A stretch of DNA of 64,000 bases from Marinoscillum sp964351625. Lineage in GTDB: Bacteria; Bacteroidota; Bacteroidia; Cytophagales; Cyclobacteriaceae. The notes below the pieces were generated by a model, which saw only the letters and a list, made by a program, of their open reading frames with translations, was not told the origin of the DNA and searched no databases. A program made the translations under genes and the position numbers. The stretch lies in assembly GCA_964351625.1 (NCBI GenBank), contig CAYGOV010000011.1, forward strand, positions 93,882-157,881, given 5' to 3'. Positions 26,342 through 35,410 of the stretch are shown here, piece after piece (within the stretch, counting starts at the first letter, position 1; every line of letters begins with the position of its first letter).

Positions 26342-26812
26342 ATGAGATTAAGTGTTTTGTTTGTGTTTGGAGTTTGGCTTCTCGGCTGTCATGAGATCAA
26401 AGACTGTGGGCTCGAAAGCAGCACCGACTATGCGATCATTCGGTATTACGAAGCAGATTCCTCCGAACAAAACCCAAAAACCGTAGCATTTATTAATGTG
26501 TCCGAGGTGGACATATCGGCTTATGTCATTTCAAGCATTTTTGACAATGACTCAACGAACGACACAGTAAATGCTGTAGCGCTCTTCACAAACCCTACAG
26601 ATACCTTGGTCAAATACCTTTTTGAGACAGATTCTATCATTTACAACCTTACATTGGACTATAAACCACACCTTAGAATCTACTATGATGAGTGTGAACC
26701 TGTATATAGCTACAAACTAGATACGGCTTACAGCACCAATTTTGATTCAGTCGTCGTGAGAAACAATATCCTAGATCGTAAAGTCCCTACCAACATTGAA
26801 GTCTATTTTTGA
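26342..26812 (+). CDS. Lipoprotein, DUF6452-like
   Basis: The ATG at 26342 gives 156 residues with a lipobox (LLGCHE), so it is a lipidated envelope protein. The remainder is beta-rich and acidic with repeated Asp/Thr segments such as DNDSTNDTVNAV and contains Cys residues at DCGLE and DECEP that could form a disulfide. The position just upstream of a DUF6048-like outer-membrane protein is the gene order I associate with DUF6452 in Bacteroidota; I am less sure of the exact family. Function is unknown. Confidence 0.7.
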   Translation: MRLSVLFVFGVWLLGCHEIKDCGLESSTDYAIIRYYEADSSEQNPKTVAFINVSEVDISAYVISSIFDNDSTNDTVNAVALFTNPTDTLVKYLFETDSIIYNLTLDYKPHLRIYYDECEPVYSYKLDTAYSTNFDSVVVRNNILDRKVPTNIEVYF

Positions 26813-26813
26813 T

Positions 26814-27518
26814 ATGAAGAGCCCCTTCACAATATGGTCCTTCAAGTTTTTGATATTATCAGCTTTTTTGCTTTTTGCAACTACTCTTTTAGGTCAAAAT
26901 AAAGAAGAGATCAAGCCTCCGAGGGATTGGAAACCTTCCATTCTTAAATTGAGCTATGATATGATTCCTCTTGGGGTGAGTTTATTTTCTGAAGCCAAAA
27001 CTGGTCAAGGGTTTCAAGCTGCAATGGATTTTGATCAATTCTTTTTCGCTGTTGAATACGGAAATCAAAAAACACAAAGAGGTGAAAGCTTCGATTATCA
27101 AAATGAAGGTTACTATTTCAGTTTAGGACCTGAGGTGAACATGCTCAAGAATAGCGCAAATGGGAATGCGCTGACTTTTGGATTACGCTATGGACAGGCA
27201 AATTTTAACGACAAACTAACTTTTGAATCAACGGGAGGTTTTTTCGGTGATCGTACCTTGTCAGGATCAAATCCAGACCTTACTGCTAGATGGATGGAGC
27301 TCACACTTGGACTAAATGCTCGAGTATTTAAAAACCTGTCTTTGGGCTACACAGTGCGGTATAAAGTGCTGAGAAATGTAAAAGGAATAGGAGAAATGGC
27401 TCCTTACGATGTGCCTGGCTTTGGGCTATACGAGGATAACACTGGCGTTCAATTCAATTTTTATGTTGGGTGGGTAATCCCTCTACGCGAAAAATATCCT
27501 CTGGAAATAGAAGAGTAG
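26814..27518 (+). CDS. DUF6048-like outer-membrane beta-barrel protein
   Basis: The ATG at 26814 gives 234 residues with a signal peptide ending near TTLLGQ. The mature part alternates strands (FFFAVEYGNQKT, YYFSLGPEVNML, LTFGLRYGQANF) and ends with NLSLGYTVRYKVL, PYDVPGFG and FNFYVGWVIPL, the pattern of the DUF6048 family. The start is one base after the upstream lipoprotein stop, so the pair is co-translated. An outer-membrane pair of unknown job is the likely reading. The end is 2 nt from the convergent DUF721 stop. Confidence 0.72.
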   Translation: MKSPFTIWSFKFLILSAFLLFATTLLGQNKEEIKPPRDWKPSILKLSYDMIPLGVSLFSEAKTGQGFQAAMDFDQFFFAVEYGNQKTQRGESFDYQNEGYYFSLGPEVNMLKNSANGNALTFGLRYGQANFNDKLTFESTGGFFGDRTLSGSNPDLTARWMELTLGLNARVFKNLSLGYTVRYKVLRNVKGIGEMAPYDVPGFGLYEDNTGVQFNFYVGWVIPLREKYPLEIEE

Positions 27519-27520
27519 GT

Positions 27521-27808
27521 TTATTGAAACCTCACATCATTTATTAGATCACCAAAATCTTTACTGATCAATTCCATCACTCGGGCCTTATTATTGACCA
27601 TTTCCTGCTTTAATGGTGCAGAAGTGAAAGTGGCAAAAAGAGTTTTGTCTTTGATGTACAATGAAGATGTCCTACTGGCTATGGGCTTTCCCATAATCGC
27701 CTCCCAAGATTCGATCAATAGTTTCTCACGATATTTCGTGTCAATCTTTTCAACTTGAAGAAATTTTCTAAACGCACTAGTGAATGTGTCTGTGTTGTTT
27801 TTCTTCAT
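27521..27808 (-). CDS. DUF721 (DciA-like) protein
   Basis: The 95-residue protein has the single KH-like DUF721 domain, with YREKLLIESWEAIMG and LFATFTSAPLKQEM as in the family. DciA proteins with this domain load the replicative helicase in many bacteria that lack DnaC; short forms like this one may act the same way, but this is inference. It overlaps recF by 4 bp (ATGA), a grouping that fits a role in DNA replication or repair. Confidence 0.88.
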   Translation of the reverse strand: MKKNNTDTFTSAFRKFLQVEKIDTKYREKLLIESWEAIMGKPIASRTSSLYIKDKTLFATFTSAPLKQEMVNNKARVMELISKDFGDLINDVRFQ

Positions 27809-28902
27809 TTCAATTTCCCTTTCACAATTTCGAAGTAAGATACATCGGCTATCTGTCCGAAGATGGCTCTTGACCTTTCTTCTCGTGCGTCGGTAATGAA
27901 TATTTGTGAAAACCGATCCTTATCTGTGAGTAAAGAAACGAGCCTACCTATCCGTTCGTCATCCAGTTTATCAAAAATATCATCCAAAAGTAAAAATGGG
28001 TTAAACTGCTTTCGAGACTTCAGGAAATCATACTCTGCCAATTTCAGCGCTATCACAAAGGATTTTTGCTGGCCTTGCGAACCATATTTTTTAATCGCTC
28101 TGTCATTCAAACGAAACTCATAATCATCTCTATGTGAACCTTTGGTTGTGCGCTGTAAAATCACATCTTTGTGGATGCTAGCCTTATATGCTTTCTCAAA
28201 ATCCTCCTCTAAGACTTCTGACTTAAAGGAGATTTTAGGAGATTCCTCTCCATCAAATATCAATCTATAATTCTCTTCGAAAAAAGGACTGAAGTCTTCA
28301 ATGAAGGCCTCTCGGACCTTCCCAATCTGAGCAAAAAGTGGAAGCAGACCATCATCATATACACTCAACAATTGGAGATTAACCCTCTGCTTACCATCGT
28401 TACTTTTCAAAAAACTATTGCGCTGTTTCAATAATCGCTGCATTGCTATAAGCAACTCCAGATACCCGCGATCTTGCTGAGAAATCACACTGTCCACAAA
28501 CTTTCTCCTCACCTCGCTGCCTTCTCTGATGATCTCAGTATCATCAGGGGTGATCAGCACTGACGGCACTTGCCCGATATGGTCACTTAGCTTTTCGAGC
28601 TCTTTGCCAGAAACTTTAAATATTTTCTTTTTAGCCCGCTCGTAATAGCAGATTAGTTTATCGGTGCCTTCTTTGGTTTCCACTTGTCCATTAATTGCAA
28701 AAAAGGGCTCCTCGTGACTGATGTTTTGTTGATCAAGTGAATTGAGCGCACTTCGTGTCATAGACAAATAATGTATCGCATCCAGAAGGTTGGTTTTGCC
28801 CATACCATTCTTACCCAAAATGCAATTAATCGCACTTCCAAAGTGAATATTAAAATCACTGTAGTTCTTAAAGTTTTGGAGTTTCAGGCTAATGAGCTTC
28901 AT
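27805..28902 (-). CDS. recF: DNA replication and repair protein RecF
   Basis: The ATG at 28902 gives 365 residues starting KLISLKLQNFKNY; the frame continues 58 codons upstream without RecF similarity and would run across the pdhA promoter. The Walker A motif GKNGMGKTN is at 30-38, and the ABC signature and Walker B (FLLLDDIFDKLD) are near the C-terminal third. RecF loads RecA onto gapped DNA with RecOR. It is divergent from pdhA with a 94-nt gap. Confidence 0.95.
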   Translation of the reverse strand: MKLISLKLQNFKNYSDFNIHFGSAINCILGKNGMGKTNLLDAIHYLSMTRSALNSLDQQNISHEEPFFAINGQVETKEGTDKLICYYERAKKKIFKVSGKELEKLSDHIGQVPSVLITPDDTEIIREGSEVRRKFVDSVISQQDRGYLELLIAMQRLLKQRNSFLKSNDGKQRVNLQLLSVYDDGLLPLFAQIGKVREAFIEDFSPFFEENYRLIFDGEESPKISFKSEVLEEDFEKAYKASIHKDVILQRTTKGSHRDDYEFRLNDRAIKKYGSQGQQKSFVIALKLAEYDFLKSRKQFNPFLLLDDIFDKLDDERIGRLVSLLTDKDRFSQIFITDAREERSRAIFGQIADVSYFEIVKGKLK

Positions 28903-28906
28903 ACAT

Positions 28907-28937
28907 TTTGCGGCCAATGCATTTTCAGTTAATTTCG
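28907..28937 (+). promoter_or_regulatory. Promoter of pdhA
   Basis: TTTG at 28907-28910, a spacer of exactly 19 nt and TAATTTCG at 28930-28937 match the Bacteroidota -33/-7 promoter layout with one mismatch in the -7 box. The pdhA ATG is about 59 nt downstream of the box. Confidence 0.55.
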
Positions 28938-28996
28938 CAGTGCCTCGGAGATATCTGGGGAGGACAAAACTAAACATATAGCAAAACCTTAAACCT

Positions 28997-30010
28997 ATGG
29001 TGGCTAAATCAAAGGAAAAAAAAGCTGATTTCGGGAAAGAACAATACATGGAGTGGTTTGAATCCATGCAGTTCATGAGGAGATTTGAGGAGAAATCAGG
29101 ACAGCTTTACGGACAGCAGAAGATCAGAGGATTCTGCCACCTTTATATAGGACAAGAAGCTTGCGTGGCTGGAGCTGTTTCAGCATTGAAAAAAGGAGAT
29201 AAATACATCACTTCTTACCGTGATCACGTTCATCCGATCGCTTTAGGCTCTGACCCAAAGACGATCATGGCTGAGCTTTACGGAAAATCCACAGGTATTT
29301 CCAAAGGAAAAGGTGGCTCTATGCACATGTTTGACAAAGAAAATGGATTCTTTGGCGGTCATGGTATCGTAGGGGCGCAAGTGCCACTAGGTGCAGGTAT
29401 CGCTTTCGCTGAAATGTACAATGGCACTGATAACCTATGTGTTTGCTATATGGGAGATGGAGCTGTTCGTCAAGGCGCTTTCCATGAGGCGCTCAACATG
29501 GCTATGACCATGAAAATTCCTGTCATATTCGTAATCGAAAATAATGGCTATGCAATGGGAACTTCGGTACAGCGTACCTCAAACGTTACAGAGCTTTACC
29601 AACTTGGTGAAGCTTATGATATCCCTTCAAGCGCTGTAGATGCTATGTCAGTAGAAGCTGTGCATGTAGCAGTAGCTGAGGCAGCAGAAAGAGCTCGTAA
29701 AGGCAATGGCCCAACGCTACTAGAGTTTAGAACTTATCGCTACAAAGGCCACTCCATGTCAGATCCTGCGAAATATAGAACGAAAGAAGAGTTGGAGTCT
29801 TACAAAAAGAGAGACCCAATCGAGCAGATTAGAGATGTCCTTCTGAAAAAGAAATATGCAACTGAAGCGGACTTGAAAGCTATCGATGATAAAATCAAAG
29901 ATCAGGTGCAAGAATGCGTTGATTTTGCGGAAAATTCTGATTGGCCAGAAGCATCTGAAGCATACACTGACGTTTACGCAGAAGATAATTATCCATACGT
30001 CACGGATTAA
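28997..30010 (+). CDS. pdhA: Pyruvate dehydrogenase E1 component subunit alpha
   Basis: This 337-residue protein has the E1 alpha thiamine diphosphate motif GDGAVRQGAFHEALNMA and ENNGYAMG, plus RYKGHSMSDPAKYR, the phosphorylation-loop region found in pyruvate-type E1 alpha. It oxidises pyruvate together with a separate E1 beta and lipoyl-bearing E2. E1 beta and E2 are not adjacent here; instead a TPR protein follows 43 nt later. The gene is distinct from the fused E1 at 9474. Confidence 0.93.
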   Translation: MVAKSKEKKADFGKEQYMEWFESMQFMRRFEEKSGQLYGQQKIRGFCHLYIGQEACVAGAVSALKKGDKYITSYRDHVHPIALGSDPKTIMAELYGKSTGISKGKGGSMHMFDKENGFFGGHGIVGAQVPLGAGIAFAEMYNGTDNLCVCYMGDGAVRQGAFHEALNMAMTMKIPVIFVIENNGYAMGTSVQRTSNVTELYQLGEAYDIPSSAVDAMSVEAVHVAVAEAAERARKGNGPTLLEFRTYRYKGHSMSDPAKYRTKEELESYKKRDPIEQIRDVLLKKKYATEADLKAIDDKIKDQVQECVDFAENSDWPEASEAYTDVYAEDNYPYVTD

Positions 30011-30021
30011 AGCAAAAAGTA

Positions 30022-30029
30022 TATCTTTG
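30022..30029 (+). promoter_or_regulatory. -7 box upstream of the TPR gene
   Basis: TATCTTTG is an exact TAnnTTTG match, 24 nt before the ATG at 30054, so the TPR gene may have its own start site besides read-through from pdhA. Confidence 0.4.
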
Positions 30030-30053
30030 CGACCTCAAAATTTTCATTGAATA

Positions 30054-30752
30054 ATGGCTAAGAAAAAGAAGCAGGATGATGGAATCGAAATCCTAGAAAA
30101 TCCTGATGTACTAGCAAGTAAGGCTGAAGAGTTTTTAAATGACAAGAAAAATCAAACCCTCGTTTTCGGGATTGGTGGTGTTATCCTCGCATTAGTAGCC
30201 GTATTTTTTGCTTATAAGTACTATATAAACAATCAAAATAAGGAAGCTCAAGAAGAGATGTTCCAAGCGGTATTTTACTTTGAGGCGGACAGCCTTGGTA
30301 AAGCATTGAATGGCGATGGACTCAACTACGGTTTCTTGGACATCCTAGAAGATTACCCTGGTACAGATGCCGCTAATCTTTCTAATTTTTACACTGGCGC
30401 TACCTATCTTAAGCTTGGTGATTTCACCTCCGCGATTCGTTATTTAAGCGATTTCAATGGAGATGACTACTTGGTTCAGGCAAGAGCATATTCGCTTATT
30501 GGTGATGCTAATATGGAATTGGAAAACTATAGTGAAGCAGCTTCTTCTTATGATAAAGCGGCCAACTACCAATCAAACAAGCAGTATTCGCCAATTTATC
30601 TTCAGAAAAAAGCGATCGCTTTGGAAAATGAAGGCAAGTTTGCCCAAGCAGCAGCAGCCTACGGTGAAGTCATCAGTGATTATGCTGGTTCATCACTTGT
30701 ACAAGAAGCGAAAAAACAGAAAGCCAGACTGGAAGGACTGGCCGCCCAATAA
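30054..30752 (+). CDS. Membrane-anchored TPR protein (YfgM-like)
   Basis: The 232-residue protein has a Lys-rich cytoplasmic N-terminus, one transmembrane helix at about 36-56 and a periplasmic part with TPR units (TGATYLKLGDFTSAIRYL, YSLIGDANMELENYSEAASSYDKAA, KAIALENEGKFAQAAAAYGEVI). The layout is like YfgM, an ancillary SecYEG subunit, but similarity is only at the level of domain order. It is followed by a strong intrinsic terminator. Confidence 0.8.
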   Translation: MAKKKKQDDGIEILENPDVLASKAEEFLNDKKNQTLVFGIGGVILALVAVFFAYKYYINNQNKEAQEEMFQAVFYFEADSLGKALNGDGLNYGFLDILEDYPGTDAANLSNFYTGATYLKLGDFTSAIRYLSDFNGDDYLVQARAYSLIGDANMELENYSEAASSYDKAANYQSNKQYSPIYLQKKAIALENEGKFAQAAAAYGEVISDYAGSSLVQEAKKQKARLEGLAAQ

Positions 30753-30773
30753 TATTTATTCAAACTAGATATT

Positions 30774-30807
30774 AAGGGACTTGGCTAAAGCTTAGTCCCT
30801 TTTTTTT
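30774..30807 (+). terminator. Intrinsic terminator after the TPR gene, directly before ribH
   Basis: AAGGGACT (30774-30781) pairs with AGTCCCTT (30794-30801) around a 12-nt loop and the 3' arm runs into eight Ts. The last T is 3 nt from the ribH ATG, so the hairpin covers the whole upstream region of ribH. Confidence 0.85.
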
Positions 30808-30810
30808 GTT

Positions 30811-31293
30811 ATGGCCACAGCACTCAAAAACTTAAGTTCGCAAAATCTCCAAGGGGTTGCAGACGTATCTGCTAAATCCTTCGGCATAGTAGTTTCCGAA
30901 TGGAACGAAGAGGTTACAGAAGCACTCTATTCTGGAGCATTCGAGACCCTCATCAAACTCGGTGTGAAACGTGAAAATATCCACCGCACCAATGTGCCTG
31001 GAAGTTTTGAGCTACCCTTAGGCGCACAATGGATGGCACAGAAAAGCAATATAGATGCAGTCATTACCCTCGGCTGTGTTATTCAAGGGGAAACCCGTCA
31101 TTTTGATTTTATCTGTCAGGCATGCGCTAATGGCATCACGGAGGTAGGGTTGAAATATGACAAGCCAGTCATTTTCGGAGTACTCACCACAGAAACCCAA
31201 AAACAAGCATTAGACCGTGCCGGAGGACGTCATGGAAACAAAGGTGATGAAGCTGCCACCACGGCAGTTAAAATGTTGAGTATCGTAAAATAG
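30811..31293 (+). CDS. ribH: 6,7-dimethyl-8-ribityllumazine synthase
   Basis: The 160-residue protein has FGIVVSEWNEEVT near 25, the NVPGSFELPLGAQ segment, the catalytic-loop region GCVIQGETRHFDF and FGVLTTET, all typical of lumazine synthase in riboflavin synthesis. It probably forms the usual pentameric or 60-mer shell. The start codon is 3 nt past a terminator hairpin, which leaves no space for a leader or an FMN riboswitch. It ends 7 nt before the aspartate kinase start. Confidence 0.96.
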   Translation: MATALKNLSSQNLQGVADVSAKSFGIVVSEWNEEVTEALYSGAFETLIKLGVKRENIHRTNVPGSFELPLGAQWMAQKSNIDAVITLGCVIQGETRHFDFICQACANGITEVGLKYDKPVIFGVLTTETQKQALDRAGGRHGNKGDEAATTAVKMLSIVK

Positions 31294-31300
31294 TATTCTG

Positions 31301-32611
31301 ATGAAAGTAATGAAATTTGGAGGAACCTCTGTCGGTTCTCCGGAGCGGATGCAAGAGGTAGCACAGATCATTTCTGGTGTTGAGGGCAAAAAAATAGTGG
31401 TATTGTCAGCAGTCTCTGGCACTACTAACATATTGGTCTCCATTTCCGAGGCGTGTCAAAAGGGTGATTTAGAAAGTGCAAAAGGTATTTCAAATGAACT
31501 CAGGGCTAAATACTTTGACTTTATTGGGACGCTTTTTGGGACTAGCGAAACTTTCAACTCAAATAAAACTTTCGTAAATCAGGTTTTTGATCACATAAAT
31601 CAACTTATCTCTGAGAAGTATAGCAGCCAAGTTGACAAAATGCTATTGGCTCAAGGCGAAATGCTTTCCACAAAATTCTTTACCGATTACCTAGGGACTT
31701 TAAATATTCCCTGCACAATGATCATGGCTCAGGATTTCATGACATTGGATCAATATGCAGAGCCTGACTTAAAATCAACCCTTTCGCAACTGAAATCTAT
31801 ACTTGCTGGCGTATCGGATGATATCATCATTACTCAGGGTTACGTGGCGCGAAACGTGAATGGCGGCATGGATAACCTCCGAAGAGGTGGGAGTGACTAC
31901 ACTGCCACAATCATTGGTGCGGTCCTCAAAGCAGAAGAAATCCAAATCTGGACAGACATTGACGGGATGCATAACAATGACCCACGCATTGTAAAAAACA
32001 CCCATCCCATTGCCAAACTGAGCTTTGAAGAAGCCAGCGAGCTTGCCTATTTTGGTGCAAAAGTCCTTCACCCTCATTGCATAGTGCCAGCACAGGTGCA
32101 TGAAGTGCCAGTTCGGATCAAGAATACAATGAATCCAGAAGCATTTGGCACGTTGATTTCCGCTGAAAAAGAGCCAGATGCTGTCAAAGCAATTGCTGCC
32201 AAAGATAGGATTACAGCAATCAAAATTAAGTCCAGCCGAATGGTAATGGCCTATGGTTTCTTGAGAAGTGTATTCCAAGTTTTTGAGAAATATCGCACGC
32301 CAATTGACATGATCACAACATCGGAAATTGCAGTTTCACTTACTATTGATGACGCTACTTATTTAAAGGAAATATTAGAAGAAATAGGCGCATATGGCAC
32401 TGTAGAAGTAGATGAAGATCAGACCATCATCTGTATAGTTGGTGATCTTATTGCCGAACGAAAAGGTGTAGGTAGTAGTATTTTCAATGCACTAGACGAG
32501 GTACCACTTCGAATGATCTCCTACGGTGGAAGCAGAAACAATATCTCCATGCTCGTTCATAGCAAATACAAAAACGAAGCTTTGAAAAGGCTACATGAAG
32601 AGCTCTTCTAA
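31301..32611 (+). CDS. lysC: Aspartate kinase (monofunctional)
   Basis: The 436-residue protein has the kinase N-terminus KFGGTSVGSPERM, GSDYTATIIGA in the substrate site and two C-terminal ACT-type regulatory segments (SSRMVMAYGFLRSVFQVFEKY and the region around VEVDEDQTIICIVGD). It phosphorylates aspartate in the Lys/Thr/Met pathway; the ACT domains suggest feedback control by an amino acid. It is not fused to homoserine dehydrogenase. Its stop codon shares CTAA with that of the convergent antiporter gene. Confidence 0.93.
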   Translation: MKVMKFGGTSVGSPERMQEVAQIISGVEGKKIVVLSAVSGTTNILVSISEACQKGDLESAKGISNELRAKYFDFIGTLFGTSETFNSNKTFVNQVFDHINQLISEKYSSQVDKMLLAQGEMLSTKFFTDYLGTLNIPCTMIMAQDFMTLDQYAEPDLKSTLSQLKSILAGVSDDIIITQGYVARNVNGGMDNLRRGGSDYTATIIGAVLKAEEIQIWTDIDGMHNNDPRIVKNTHPIAKLSFEEASELAYFGAKVLHPHCIVPAQVHEVPVRIKNTMNPEAFGTLISAEKEPDAVKAIAAKDRITAIKIKSSRMVMAYGFLRSVFQVFEKYRTPIDMITTSEIAVSLTIDDATYLKEILEEIGAYGTVEVDEDQTIICIVGDLIAERKGVGSSIFNALDEVPLRMISYGGSRNNISMLVHSKYKNEALKRLHEELF

Positions 32612-34098
32612 AGCAGCTGAAAGTAGAAAAATATCAACCAGATTATAACTAAAAGCGGCACCAAAAATGGTATCGAGAATCTTATAATATAGCCAAAGAA
32701 AGAAGGCATTTTAATACCAACTTGCTCTGCAATGGATTTAACCATGAAATTTGGCCCATTGCCTATATAGGTCATCGCTCCAAAGAAAACAGCAGCTATT
32801 GAGATTGCCTTCAACTCCAACGCAGAGTTTGCAAAGCCATTATTAGAATACTGAATTACATCTGCCACTTTGTTGATGCTACCTCCATCTGCAGCCATTC
32901 CCGCAGTGAGAAAATTAACATAAGTGGGGGCATTGTCGAGAAATCCCGAAAGCAAGCCTGTCCCCCAATACAATGTATTGTGTGTTATGAGCTCAATTCC
33001 TTCTTTAGACTGAGCAAAGTTGCCCACAAGCTCCAGAGCTGGCATCATTGTGCCAAATATCCCAACGAAAATAAATGCAACTTCACGAATTGGCTCAAAA
33101 CTGAAATCATTCCCATTCAAAGCTTGCTTGTCCGCAAATCGATAGGATAAATATGCCGCTGCTAGCATTATGATTTCGCGTATGTAGGAGAATTTCTGAC
33201 CTTCGTAATTGATCCCCGGGATCCATGGAAAAACGTTCGGATCTAGAAATACCGCCCCGACTACTACTGCCAACCAAATGAAATTTCTCGATCCTCTCAG
33301 AGCAATCCTGCCAGTAGGATCTGGGATAGGCTCCCCGAAAGAGAAATCCGCTTTGTTGGCTCTATCCATAAAGAAAAAGATCAAAAGCAATATCAATATG
33401 GCTACTACCCAAGGTAGTAGATTATGCGTGAAGGTCCAGAAAAAAGGGATGCCTTTGAGGAATCCAAGAAAAAGTGGAGGGTCACCAATTGGTGTAAGTG
33501 ACCCTCCAATATTGCTTATGATAAAGATGAAAAAGATGATATGATATGCTTTTATCCTATTCTTATTAAGGCGTATAAAAGGACGAATGAGCAACATTGA
33601 GGCACCTGTAGTACCTATGATATTGGCGATAATGGCTCCAAAGGCCAATAAAAGAACATTCGTCAAGGGAGCCGCTTTTTTGTCAACAATGATCATTACT
33701 CCACCAGAAGCTACAAATAGACCCGTGAGTAACGCAATGAATTGAATATATTCAAACATGGCATGAACAGGTCCATGATGGTTGTGTAAACCAAATAGAT
33801 AATAGCCCACCACTATTGCCGCTAATGCTATTGCCACTTTGGGATATTGTTGGTGCCAGAAATGCTCGTAAAAAAGTGGCCCAGTAGCAATCATTATCAA
33901 TAAAAGAGCGAAAGGAATAACACTCCACATTGCAGGAGAATGGTGCTCCTCTGTCACTTCTCCGGTATCACTGGATGTCAAGTCAGATGCATCAGTTGTA
34001 GCCACTTCAGTGCTATCCATATGCTTAGCTGCTTGGATGTGGCTCGCTCCACACATCAGTAGAAGTGCTAAGAATACAGGAAAGAAAGACTTGATCAT
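32608..34098 (-). CDS. NhaD-type sodium/proton antiporter
   Basis: The 496-residue protein starts with a cleavable-looking signal peptide (to about residue 23, HIQA) and an acidic periplasmic stretch (about 24-55). It then has about 11-13 hydrophobic segments with GTTGASMLLIRPF, IISNIGGSLTPIGDPPLFLGF and SGFLDNAPTYVNFL, as in NhaD and related ion-transporter proteins. The signal peptide plus acidic lead-in is common in Bacteroidota members. It is a candidate for sodium homeostasis in a marine organism, which is inference. Confidence 0.88.
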   Translation of the reverse strand: MIKSFFPVFLALLLMCGASHIQAAKHMDSTEVATTDASDLTSSDTGEVTEEHHSPAMWSVIPFALLLIMIATGPLFYEHFWHQQYPKVAIALAAIVVGYYLFGLHNHHGPVHAMFEYIQFIALLTGLFVASGGVMIIVDKKAAPLTNVLLLAFGAIIANIIGTTGASMLLIRPFIRLNKNRIKAYHIIFFIFIISNIGGSLTPIGDPPLFLGFLKGIPFFWTFTHNLLPWVVAILILLLIFFFMDRANKADFSFGEPIPDPTGRIALRGSRNFIWLAVVVGAVFLDPNVFPWIPGINYEGQKFSYIREIIMLAAAYLSYRFADKQALNGNDFSFEPIREVAFIFVGIFGTMMPALELVGNFAQSKEGIELITHNTLYWGTGLLSGFLDNAPTYVNFLTAGMAADGGSINKVADVIQYSNNGFANSALELKAISIAAVFFGAMTYIGNGPNFMVKSIAEQVGIKMPSFFGYIIRFSIPFLVPLLVIIWLIFFYFQLL

Positions 34099-34158
34099 GG
34101 GTAAGCGGCAGTTAACATCTTAAAATTATCATTTGCCAAATGAAATACAAGGCCGTTT

Positions 34159-35391
34159 CTAAATTAGTTGTGCAAGTGCAATTTGAAATGCCGATTTAGC
34201 CAATCCCCTTTTTTCAGGATTGATCTCATGAACTTTCTTCAATGCGGTCTCGATTGTTCTCGAAATATCAGAAAATATTTGATCATCTGTGATACGGCTA
34301 TCATTTTTTGGATCCATTAGATAAGCAAATGTCCTTGCCATTCCACAATTTGAAATGAAATCAGTAACCAGCGCTGCTTTTTGATCTACCATCTCGGCTA
34401 TCGGGCCATAGAATATTTCCAAATCACTAAATGGAACATTGGCACCACAAGCAACCACCTCCAATTGATTGTTTATTAGCGCTATTGCCTGCTCCTTAGA
34501 AACAAGCCTAGAAGCAGCTGCTGGTATAAATATTTCTGCCCCTATGGACCAAATCTTTTCATTGCAATCATCAAATGAGCTAATCTCATCTGAAATAAGC
34601 TCATTGCCATTTCTATCATAAAACAGTTTCTTGATAGCATCAAGATCCATCCCTTCAGTCTTGATGATTCCACCATTTCTATCGAGTATACCCACAATCT
34701 TAACACCATAATGTGCCAAATAAAGGGCCGCCGTGGCTCCTACGTTACCCCAGCCCTGAATAATCGCTCGTTTTTTAGTGATGTCTCCTCCCCAAAGATT
34801 GTAATAGTGACGAACTGACTCAGCCACGCCATATCCAGTGATCATATCGGAGACTGTATACTTTTTGTCGGAGGTAGGAATATAGTTTTGATCTTCTAAG
34901 ACTTTTGAAACACCTTGACGTAACCGGCCAATCATGTGTATTTTTTGTGGTTTGGGTGCGTTGAAATGTCCGTTGACAACCCCTTCCTGAGGATGCCAAA
35001 GACCGAAATCCTCAGTAATTGGAATTACTTCGTGGACCTCATCTACATTGAGATCTCCTCCAGTACCGTAGTAGTTTTTCAATAGTGGATATACCGCCTT
35101 GTACCAACGTCGAAGTACTTCTAATTTACGAGGGTCTTTGGGATCAAAGTTGATTCCAGACTTGGCTCCACCGATTTGAGGCCCAGAAACTGTGAATTTG
35201 ATCTCCATTGTTTTCGCCAGAGATTCAACTTCACGCTTATCTAAACCAACACGCATCCGAGTTCCTCCGCCTGCAGCTCCATTTCTCAGAGAATTGATCA
35301 CCACCCAGCCCACTGCATCGGTCTCAGGATCAGACCATTCAAATACTATTTCAGGTTTCTTCTCTTCGAATTTTTTTAACAGATCTTTCAT
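34159..35391 (-). CDS. Glu/Leu/Phe/Val dehydrogenase family protein
   Basis: This 410-residue enzyme carries the dimerisation-domain motif GPQIGGAKSGINFDP (substrate lysine in GGAKSG), GTGGDLNVDEVHEV, and the Rossmann motif IQGWGNVGATAA. It reversibly deaminates an amino acid to a 2-oxoacid; whether glutamate or branched-chain amino acids are preferred cannot be told. A -7 box overlapping a dyad lies 30 nt upstream. It begins 64 nt after the stop of anmK, which is upstream on the same strand. Confidence 0.88.
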   Translation of the reverse strand: MKDLLKKFEEKKPEIVFEWSDPETDAVGWVVINSLRNGAAGGGTRMRVGLDKREVESLAKTMEIKFTVSGPQIGGAKSGINFDPKDPRKLEVLRRWYKAVYPLLKNYYGTGGDLNVDEVHEVIPITEDFGLWHPQEGVVNGHFNAPKPQKIHMIGRLRQGVSKVLEDQNYIPTSDKKYTVSDMITGYGVAESVRHYYNLWGGDITKKRAIIQGWGNVGATAALYLAHYGVKIVGILDRNGGIIKTEGMDLDAIKKLFYDRNGNELISDEISSFDDCNEKIWSIGAEIFIPAAASRLVSKEQAIALINNQLEVVACGANVPFSDLEIFYGPIAEMVDQKAALVTDFISNCGMARTFAYLMDPKNDSRITDDQIFSDISRTIETALKKVHEINPEKRGLAKSAFQIALAQLI

Positions 35392-35410
35392 CTTTGGGCT
35401 TTTCTTGATT

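Noticed and set aside
28903..29076. N-terminal extension of recF upstream of 28902
   Set aside because: No RecF similarity; it would cross the pdhA promoter and start region.
30753..30810. FMN riboswitch before ribH
   Set aside because: Only 58 nt separate the genes, filled by a simple terminator hairpin; an FMN riboswitch is far longer.
31775..32278. Antisense open frame of 167 codons opposite the aspartate kinase gene
   Set aside because: It mirrors a well-supported kinase gene, has no family-like motif or plausible promoter and is typical shadow coding.
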